Positions 38,858 through 45,465 of a stretch of 45,465 bases of DNA are shown here, one piece after another. The stretch comes from Agarophyton chilense (Eukaryota; Rhodophyta; Florideophyceae; Gracilariales; Gracilariaceae). The notes under the pieces are model-generated. The model did not search any database. It was not told the DNA's origin and saw only the letters and a program-made list of their open reading frames with translations. A program made the translations under genes and the position numbers. Each line of letters begins with the position of its first letter. The first letter of the stretch is position 1. The DNA is taken from assembly GCA_030374765.1 (NCBI GenBank), contig JARGXX010000127.1:1-45465 (forward strand), given 5' to 3'.

Positions 38858-39745
38858 TTAATTTTGCCTGGCGCCCCGTCCGGCGGCGCCTGCCTTTCCG
38901 TTTTTCGGCTTCGGATTAGGCTTTACACTACTTTTCCCCGCTGCTTTAGCCCTGCCCTTTAGGGGCTTTTGTTTATTAGGGGCTTTTGGAGCTTTGGGGG
39001 GATTATTCTTACGAGAACTCTCCAAAACACTAATTCTATTTCTAAGGGCTGCTAGCTCCTTCCGCGTCTGATCGACCCCTTCTGGGGCCCCCTCTTCATC
39101 AGCCGATTGCGCGGATTTCTTCAGGAGGTCAGCTTTCTTTTTGGTGTTCTTTATGTAGCTACCTAGACCGCTCGCTATTGTGGCTTGTATCTTCTTATCA
39201 TTCAGAGAAGATACAAACATTTCCTTGAACCTTTCACAGAGGTTCTTGGTTTGTTCATTGGTGACGTACGAAAGGCAAATGAGGCCCTCCGTAAGCGCCT
39301 CCTCCAAACTTTCGAAAGCTTCTTCGAGTAGTTTCCTTCGAGACTTTTTAAGCTCACGGACTTCGTCCAGTTTGGCTTGAATAAGAAGTTTCAGAAATTG
39401 TTTCGCAAAATTTTCCGAAAGTTGTTTGAACTGCGAGCTGTATTTGTCTATCTGAGCGCTTTGAAGCTGAGGCATACGGGGTACCACGATAGATTTCGGT
39501 ATCGTATCCTCTTCAGCATGCTTCATCAATTGGCTCACATAGACTGTTCTGCGAGCGATCGTCTCATCCACTACTTGAATCTGTTTACGAAAGGGAGCGC
39601 AAACTTTTATTAAGAGTGGTTTCGTGAAGTCGAAGAGCATTTCGTCCGTACACTCCGGCTTATCGCCTAGGAGAGTTTCCTGGACTGGCTCGATTTCATC
39701 GACCTCTTCCTCTTGTGCACGTCTGACGATTGCACGACGAGGCAT
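38858..39745 (-). CDS. ORF1 protein, unit 12
   Basis: Intact 295-aa copy, same residues as 5198-6085. Confidence 0.88.
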   Translation of the reverse strand: MPRRAIVRRAQEEEVDEIEPVQETLLGDKPECTDEMLFDFTKPLLIKVCAPFRKQIQVVDETIARRTVYVSQLMKHAEEDTIPKSIVVPRMPQLQSAQIDKYSSQFKQLSENFAKQFLKLLIQAKLDEVRELKKSRRKLLEEAFESLEEALTEGLICLSYVTNEQTKNLCERFKEMFVSSLNDKKIQATIASGLGSYIKNTKKKADLLKKSAQSADEEGAPEGVDQTRKELAALRNRISVLESSRKNNPPKAPKAPNKQKPLKGRAKAAGKSSVKPNPKPKNGKAGAAGRGARQN

Positions 39746-39942
39746 TGCGAAAGAGATTTGTGATCGGCGACGGCACCTACTCCGCGTACAGGGGTTTTAG
39801 GGATTGAGTAAGGTGGTTGAAAGTGTGCTGCGTCGCGCAGAATGTAAGGGGGGGGAGAGAGAGAGACTGCTTAAGGACTAGGACGCCCTTGAAGCCGGAA
39901 GGGGAGGGGGAAAGGGAAAGGGAGGGGAAGCGGGGTGAAGTG

Positions 39943-39993
39943 AACGATGTGGCAGAGCGCTTTCGTCTTTATGACTCCTCAGTGCCTTATGTT
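39943..39993 (-). ncRNA. Hammerhead ribozyme, unit 13
   Basis: Same motif as 3223-3273; predicted cut between 39955 and 39954. Confidence 0.85.
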
Positions 39994-40166
39994 GGGATGA
40001 GAAGGTTGGAAGAGAGGTGGAGAGCTCTCCACGGCTTCTTACATAGCCTCCTATGGCCCAAGCACTGCTCTACTTATGTTGCTCCCTATCTAATGAAACG
40101 AACATTACTAACTTAACTAAGCCCAGAGTGGGGTTTTTAGCCCCGTTCTTGGACAGTTGGTCATTT

Positions 40167-41792
40167 CTAATTGGTTCCATTAGTTTGGTTTTGAGTGCTA
40201 TTGGCTAAGTCCGAAGACTTTGCTCCTTTCGCAATAGCACTTATGACATGGCGAGCTACTCCATTACCTCGTCTGAAGACAAGAGTACGTGGCCATTTCT
40301 CTTGGATTCCACTTCGCGGGACTTGAACTTCCATTAGTTCCTTGAAGCGGCGCCAGAACATCTTAATGCGAGGATGGAATCTGCAGACTACCCATCCTCC
40401 CAAGTCTGGAGATGGTTTGACGAACTTCTCAAGATATTTCGCCCTGTCTTGGTAAGACACATATTCCAAAGCAGCCCGTAGATGCTGTCCTGTGTATCCA
40501 CGATTCGCTAACATTCGGAATAGGATGCTTACTTTGGCCTCCCACGTATGTTTATCGGAAGTGTTACGGAGATATCTTATCATTTCTCCTTTCACGATTC
40601 CTGACAAAGTATGCGTGGGATGGTTGGACTTTCCATGGAGATATAGGAACTTGGAGATGGGCTTTGTGTATACCCGAATGTCCACAATGTTATGAAACAT
40701 AAACCTCCTTCCTTTATATATCTCCAAGTCAAGATAGACTGCTTTTTTGGAGCTGATGTCCCATGTCATAGACAGGTTTGAACAGGTGTTCAATCTATGC
40801 ATGAGAGCCTCCGCAGTTGCCCTATCTCTGAGTATCACAAGTCCATCATCAATATAGCGGCGATTGATGATGATCTTGCTTACAAAGTCCAAGAAGATTC
40901 CTCGAAACTTAAAGAACAAATAAAGGTTAGCAAATGCTGGAGCTACCGGTGTTCCAGTTGCTGTACCAATAAGCTGTCGATGTACACCCTGTCCATCTGT
41001 TACATAGTTGTTAAACATGATGAACTCCAAAGCACGACACCAGAAGCCTTTGTTTGCCATGAATATGTGAGGCAATTCATGTAACAGAGTTCTTATGGCG
41101 TCTCTGATATCGATGCTGGGGTAACATCGCTCCACGTCATACGTCAAGAAGACACAGTCTGACGGGAGCTCTATATGTTCCAATTGCCTTACGGTTTGCC
41201 AGCTATTAACTGTTATAGCCGGAATCTTTTGCACCTCCTTGTTGAGAATGGTGCTAAGTTGTCTAGACAACCCCGACGTGATGTACGAGTGTGACGCCGT
41301 GATCGGTCTAGACTTCACCGTAGGCTTGTGAATCTTCGGTAGTACATAGAAGGGTGCCGGGAACTTGGCGCCTAAAGCGTATTCTAGCGTTTCATCTGTG
41401 AATTTCCTCCCCAGATTACATGCCAGCAAGATTGCGTTGAGGTTACCGAGGAGCCTTCCATGGGGGAATGAGCTTACCTCGGAGAATGCACCCTCACGAA
41501 TCTCCTTGCGCACAAGGTCGTCGTAGAACTCTCGGCTCATAAGTGTGAGTCCGAGGTTCTTATCGGCTTGTTTGACGACCCAGTCCTTCGTCTTCATGTA
41601 CTTAATACCTCGCATCAACGTTCGATGCAAGGCTGGGGGAATGTCATCCTCAATACGAGTGAGTTCTCTCTCAAACTTCCGTGTCACTCGCATAGCTAGG
41701 GGATGAACCATTCTCCCTGTCCCCGTTCCTAGTGCCTTAAAGAGGGGATCCACTGTATCTTCAAGGCATTCCTTTAATGGAGTTCGAAGCAT
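40167..41792 (-). CDS. Penelope-like reverse transcriptase, unit 13
   Basis: Intact 541-aa copy and the most telomere-proximal intact RT; frame open upstream to 41975. Confidence 0.95.
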   Translation of the reverse strand: MLRTPLKECLEDTVDPLFKALGTGTGRMVHPLAMRVTRKFERELTRIEDDIPPALHRTLMRGIKYMKTKDWVVKQADKNLGLTLMSREFYDDLVRKEIREGAFSEVSSFPHGRLLGNLNAILLACNLGRKFTDETLEYALGAKFPAPFYVLPKIHKPTVKSRPITASHSYITSGLSRQLSTILNKEVQKIPAITVNSWQTVRQLEHIELPSDCVFLTYDVERCYPSIDIRDAIRTLLHELPHIFMANKGFWCRALEFIMFNNYVTDGQGVHRQLIGTATGTPVAPAFANLYLFFKFRGIFLDFVSKIIINRRYIDDGLVILRDRATAEALMHRLNTCSNLSMTWDISSKKAVYLDLEIYKGRRFMFHNIVDIRVYTKPISKFLYLHGKSNHPTHTLSGIVKGEMIRYLRNTSDKHTWEAKVSILFRMLANRGYTGQHLRAALEYVSYQDRAKYLEKFVKPSPDLGGWVVCRFHPRIKMFWRRFKELMEVQVPRSGIQEKWPRTLVFRRGNGVARHVISAIAKGAKSSDLANSTQNQTNGTN

Positions 41793-41917
41793 GAACCCAC
41801 CACCGACGGAGAGTACCTTTTTAACTTCAAAAGGTACTTCCTCGTCTTTGATTCCAACCGGTGGGTTATATTTGAACTCGCAGGAGAAGGAACGGGGCTT
41901 CCTTGGCCTGGAACGGT

Positions 41918-42805
41918 TTAATTTTGCCTGGCGCCCCGTCCGGCGGCGCCTGCCTTTCCGTTTTTCGGCTTCGGATTAGGCTTTACACTACTTTTCCCCG
42001 CTGCTTTAGCCCTGCCCTTTAGGGGCTTTTGTTTATTAGGGGCTTTTGGAGCTTTGGGGGGATTATTCTTACGAGAACTCTCCAAAACACTAATTCTATT
42101 TCTAAGGGCTGCTAGCTCCTTCCGCGTCTGATCGACCCCTTCTGGGGCCCCCTCTTCATCAGCCGATTGCGCGGATTTCTTCAGGAGGTCAGCTTTCTTT
42201 TTGGTGTTCTTTATGTAGCTACCTAGACCGCTCGCTATTGTGGCTTGTATCTTCTTATCATTCAGAGAAGATACAAACATTTCCTTGAACCTTTCACAGA
42301 GGTTCTTGGTTTGTTCATTGGTGACGTACGAAAGGCAAATGAGGCCCTCCGTAAGCGCCTCCTCCAAACTTTCGAAAGCTTCTTCGAGTAGTTTCCTTCG
42401 AGACTTTTTAAGCTCACGGACTTCGTCCAGTTTGGCTTGAATAAGAAGTTTCAGAAATTGTTTCGCAAAATTTTCCGAAAGTTGTTTGAACTGCGAGCTG
42501 TATTTGTCTATCTGAGCGCTTTGAAGCTGAGGCATACGGGGTACCACGATAGATTTCGGTATCGTATCCTCTTCAGCATGCTTCATCAATTGGCTCACAT
42601 AGACTGTTCTGCGAGCGATCGTCTCATCCACTACTTGAATCTGTTTACGAAAGGGAGCGCAAACTTTTATTAAGAGTGGTTTCGTGAAGTCGAAGAGCAT
42701 TTCGTCCGTACACTCCGGCTTATCGCCTAGGAGAGTTTCCTGGACTGGCTCGATTTCATCGACCTCTTCCTCTTGTGCACGTCTGACGATTGCACGACGA
42801 GGCAT
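41918..42805 (-). CDS. ORF1 protein, unit 13
   Basis: Most telomere-proximal intact ORF1; same residues as 5198-6085. Confidence 0.88.
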   Translation of the reverse strand: MPRRAIVRRAQEEEVDEIEPVQETLLGDKPECTDEMLFDFTKPLLIKVCAPFRKQIQVVDETIARRTVYVSQLMKHAEEDTIPKSIVVPRMPQLQSAQIDKYSSQFKQLSENFAKQFLKLLIQAKLDEVRELKKSRRKLLEEAFESLEEALTEGLICLSYVTNEQTKNLCERFKEMFVSSLNDKKIQATIASGLGSYIKNTKKKADLLKKSAQSADEEGAPEGVDQTRKELAALRNRISVLESSRKNNPPKAPKAPNKQKPLKGRAKAAGKSSVKPNPKPKNGKAGAAGRGARQN

Positions 42806-43002
42806 TGCGAAAGAGATTTGTGATCGGCGACGGCACCTACTCCGCGTACAGGGGTTTTAGGGATTGAGTAAGGTGGTTGAAAGTGTGCTGCGTCGCGCAG
42901 AATGTAAGGGGGGGGAGAGAGAGAGACTGCTTAAGGACTAGGACGCCCTTGAAGCCGGAAGGGGAGGGGGAAAGGGAAAGGGAGGGGAAGCGGGGTGAAG
43001 TG

Positions 43003-43053
43003 AACGATGTGGCAGAGCGCTTTCGTCTTTATGACTCCTCAGTGCCTTATGTT
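43003..43053 (-). ncRNA. Hammerhead ribozyme, unit 14
   Basis: Same motif as 3223-3273; intact although the unit is 5' truncated. Confidence 0.85.
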
Positions 43054-43226
43054 GGGATGAGAAGGTTGGAAGAGAGGTGGAGAGCTCTCCACGGCTTCTT
43101 ACATAGCCTCCTATGGCCCAAGCACTGCTCTACTTATGTTGCTCCCTATCTAATGAAACGAACATTACTAACTTAACTAAGCCCAGAGTGGGGTTTTTAG
43201 CCCCGTTCTTGGACAGTTGGTCATTT

Positions 43227-44882
43227 CTAATTGGTTCCATTAGTTTGGTTTTGAGTGCTATTGGCTAAGTCCGAAGACTTTGCTCCTTTCGCAATAGCAC
43301 TTATGACATGGCGAGCTACTCCATTACCTCGTCTGAAGACAAGAGTACGTGGCCATTTCTCTTGGATTCCACTTCGCGGGACTTGAACTTCCATTAGTTC
43401 CTTGAAGCGGCGCCAGAACATCTTAATGCGAGGATGGAATCTGCAGACTACCCATCCTCCCAAGTCTGGAGATGGTTTGACGAACTTCTCAAGATATTTC
43501 GCCCTGTCTTGGTAAGACACATATTCCAAAGCAGCCCGTAGATGCTGTCCTGTGTATCCACGATTCGCTAACATTCGGAATAGGATGCTTACTTTGGCCT
43601 CCCACGTATGTTTATCGGAAGTGTTACGGAGATATCTTATCATTTCTCCTTTCACGATTCCTGACAAAGTATGCGTGGGATGGTTGGACTTTCCATGGAG
43701 ATATAGGAACTTGGAGATGGGCTTTGTGTATACCCGAATGTCCACAATGTTATGAAACATAAACCTCCTTCCTTTATATATCTCCAAGTCAAGATAGACT
43801 GCTTTTTTGGAGCTGATGTCCCATGTCATAGACAGGTTTGAACAGGTGTTCAATCTATGCATGAGAGCCTCCGCAGTTGCCCTATCTCTGAGTATCACAA
43901 GTCCATCATCAATATAGCGGCGATTGATGATGATCTTGCTTACAAAGTCCAAGAAGATTCCTCGAAACTTAAAGAACAAATAAAGGTTAGCAAATGCTGG
44001 AGCTACCGGTGTTCCAGTTGCTGTACCAATAAGCTGTCGATGTACACCCTGTCCATCTGTTACATAGTTGTTAAACATGATGAACTCCAAAGCACGACAC
44101 CAGAAGCCTTTGTTTGCCATGAATATGTGAGGCAATTCATGTAACAGAGTTCTTATGGCGTCTCTGATATCGATGCTGGGGTAACATCGCTCCACGTCAT
44201 ACGTCAAGAAGACACAGTCTGACGGGAGCTCTATATGTTCCAATTGCCTTACGGTTTGCCAGCTATTAACTGTTATAGCCGGAATCTTTTGCACCTCCTT
44301 GTTGAGAATGGTGCTAAGTTGTCTAGACAACCCCGACGTGATGTACGAGTGTGACGCCGTGATCGGTCTAGACTTCACCGTAGGCTTGTGAATCTTCGGT
44401 AGTACATAGAAGGGTGCCGGGAACTTGGCGCCTAAAGCGTATTCTAGCGTTTCATCTGTGAATTTCCTCCCCAGATTACATGCCAGCAAGATTCCGCGAA
44501 CGGGGTTTAGGTGTTAAGAAATGCGTTGAGGTTACCGAGGAGCCTTCCATGGGGGAATGAGCTTACCTCGGAGAATGCACCCTCACGAATCTCCTTGCGC
44601 ACAAGGTCGTCGTAGAACTCTCGGCTCATAAGTGTGAGTCCGAGGTTCTTATCGGCTTGTTTGACGACCCAGTCCTTCGTCTTCATGTACTTAATACCTC
44701 GCATCAACGTTCGATGCAAGGCTGGGGGAATGTCATCCTCAATACGAGGGGAGTTCTCTCTCAAACTTCCGTGTCACTCGCATAGCTAGGGGATGAACCA
44801 TAGGGGTTGTCCCCGTTCCTAGTGCCTTAGGGAGGGGATCCACTGTATCTTCAAGGCATTCCTTTAATGGGTTCGAGGGCAT
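43227..44882 (-). pseudogene. Disrupted reverse transcriptase, unit 14
   Basis: Residues 122-541 of the RT are intact at 43227-44489, including all catalytic motifs. A 29-bp insertion at 44494-44522 then shifts the frame. The segment 44507-44764 encodes an 85-residue piece, mostly the N-terminal region (about residues 47-120). Beyond that the N-terminus is overwritten by telomere-like bases; the position matching the Met is at 44880-44882. No upstream ORF1 remains, so this copy could not be expressed as the others are. Confidence 0.85.
44494..44522. other. 29-bp insertion in the terminal RT copy
   Basis: Absent from every other copy. It contains GGGGTTTAGG, close to a telomere repeat, flanked by CCGCGAAC and TGTTAAGAAAT, which I cannot place in the element. 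Could be a repair scar, a collapsed telomere seed or sequencing-adapter carry-over. Confidence 0.6.
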
Positions 44883-45190
44883 TTAGGGGGTTTAGGGCCG
44901 ACGGGGTTTACCTTTTTAACTTCAGGGGTACTTCCTCGTCTTTGATTCCAACCGGTGGGTTATATTTGGTTTAGGGGCAGGAGAAGGAACGGGGTTTCCT
45001 TGGCCTGGAACGGTTTAATTTTGCCTGGTTTTAGGGGGTTTAGGGCCCCGTAGGGGCGGGTTTTGCCTTTAGGGGTTTTAGGGGTTTAGGGGTTTAGGGC
45101 TTTAGGGGTTTACTTTTAGGGGTTTGCTTTAGGGGTTTTGCCCTTTAGGGGCTTTAGGGGTTTAGGGGTTTAGGGGCTTTTAGGGGTTTA
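44750..45190 (+). repeat. Element-to-telomere transition zone
   Basis: Element bases alternate with inserted or substituted TTTAGGGG fragments. Single words of the element survive in order (for example TACCTTTTTAACTTC, then TTTGATTCCAACCGGTGGG) while the bases between are changed to GGGG or TTTAGGG. The share of telomere-like bases rises to the right. No gene can be read here. Confidence 0.75.
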
Positions 45191-45465
45191 GGGGTTTTTT
45201 AGGGGTTTTAGGGGTTTTAGGGGTTTAGGGGTTTTAGGGGTTTAGGGGTTTAGGGGTTTTAGGGGTTTTAGGGGTTTAGGGGTTTTTTTAGGGGTTTAGG
45301 GGTTTAGGGGTTTAGGGGTTTAGGGGTTTTAGGGGTTTTAGGGGTTTTAGGGGTTTAGGGGTTTTAGGGGGTTTAGGGTTTTAGGGGTTTTAGGGGTTTT
45401 AGGGGTTTAGGGGTTTTAGGGGTTTAGGGCGTTTAGGGGTTTTAGGGGTTTTAGGGGTTTAGGGG
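45041..45465 (+). repeat. Terminal telomere repeat tract, T3-4AG4
   Basis: Mixed TTTAGGGG and TTTTAGGGG units with occasional longer T runs, G-rich strand running 5' to 3' toward the right edge, as on the 3' strand of a chromosome end. The first 150 bases still show element traces. From about 45190 it is nearly pure repeat to the end of the window. Length variation in T runs may be real or homopolymer error. Confidence 0.93.

Larger units (their letters stand above)
36730..39789 (-). mobile_element. Unit 12 of the Penelope-like element array
   Basis: Complete unit; no difference from unit 1 seen. Confidence 0.92.
39790..42849 (-). mobile_element. Unit 13 of the Penelope-like element array
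   Basis: Last complete unit before the telomere; no difference from unit 1 seen. Confidence 0.92.
42850..45190 (-). mobile_element. Unit 14: terminal copy, 5' truncated and merging into telomere repeat
   Basis: Matches the unit exactly from 42850 to 44493. A 29-bp insertion follows (44494-44522), then a stretch where element sequence is increasingly replaced by TTTAGGGG-like bits. Traces of ORF1 sequence (for example GCCCTTTAGGGGC) are still visible up to about 45190. The RNA 5' end of the element, with most of ORF1, is missing. A 5'-truncated outermost copy is expected at a chromosome end, but the patchwork look suggests a consensus of differing reads. The right boundary is approximate. Confidence 0.8.

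Noticed and set aside
3070..42849. rDNA or satellite array
   Set aside because: The regular period first suggests this, but no rRNA signature is present and the unit encodes two intact proteins.

Overview
The window is eukaryotic subtelomeric or telomeric DNA. It is almost entirely one 3,060-bp retroelement repeated head to tail, and it runs out at the right into several hundred bases of G-rich telomere repeat (T3-4AG4). I count 15 units: a left-edge unit 0 (1-3069) with many small indels in its first 1.4 kb; 13 units (starting at 3070 + 3060k, k=0 to 12) that read as identical; and a right-edge unit 14 (from 42850) that fades into telomere repeat. No host gene, rRNA, tRNA or CRISPR array is visible. 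The host lineage cannot be fixed. The telomere repeat is related to the TTTAGGG/TTTTAGGG types of plants, green algae and many protists, and is unlike animal or most fungal TTAGGG.

Each unit is coded on the minus strand, so it is read from the telomere side toward the chromosome interior. In RNA order it has: a CU-rich leader without an upstream AUG; ORF1 (295 aa, helical and coiled-coil, with a Lys/Pro/Ala-rich tail); a reverse transcriptase (541 aa from its first Met); and a trailer. The RT has the motif set of Penelope-like elements (PLEs), relatives of telomerase RT: ADKN, PKIHK, RPITAS, GTATGTPVAP, YIDD and YLDLEI. It ends without a GIY-YIG endonuclease domain. This matches the endonuclease-deficient PLEs (Athena/Coprina type) known to add themselves to chromosome ends. 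The orientation, with the RNA 3' end toward the interior, is what end-primed reverse transcription predicts. Every unit boundary carries a 13-bp telomere-like stretch.

Three less obvious features stand out. (1) A type I hammerhead ribozyme core lies in the 421-bp region between the RT stop of one unit and the ORF1 start of the next, on the RNA strand, once per unit. An array transcript could therefore be cut into 3,060-nt monomers. (2) The RT frame stays open 183 nt upstream of its first Met, overlaps the end of ORF1 in the -1 frame, and carries a PLE-like N-terminal motif there. A candidate slippery site with a GC-rich hairpin 9 nt downstream lies in the overlap, so ORF1 and RT are probably made partly as an ORF1-RT fusion. 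(3) The 13-nt C-strand telomere motif in the RNA is about 1.5 repeats long and the same at every junction.

Caution: the near-perfect identity of the copies, the indels confined to the left 1.4 kb and the telomere-speckled right edge are partly what long-read consensus building produces on repeats. Copy number and the state of the two edge units should be treated as provisional.
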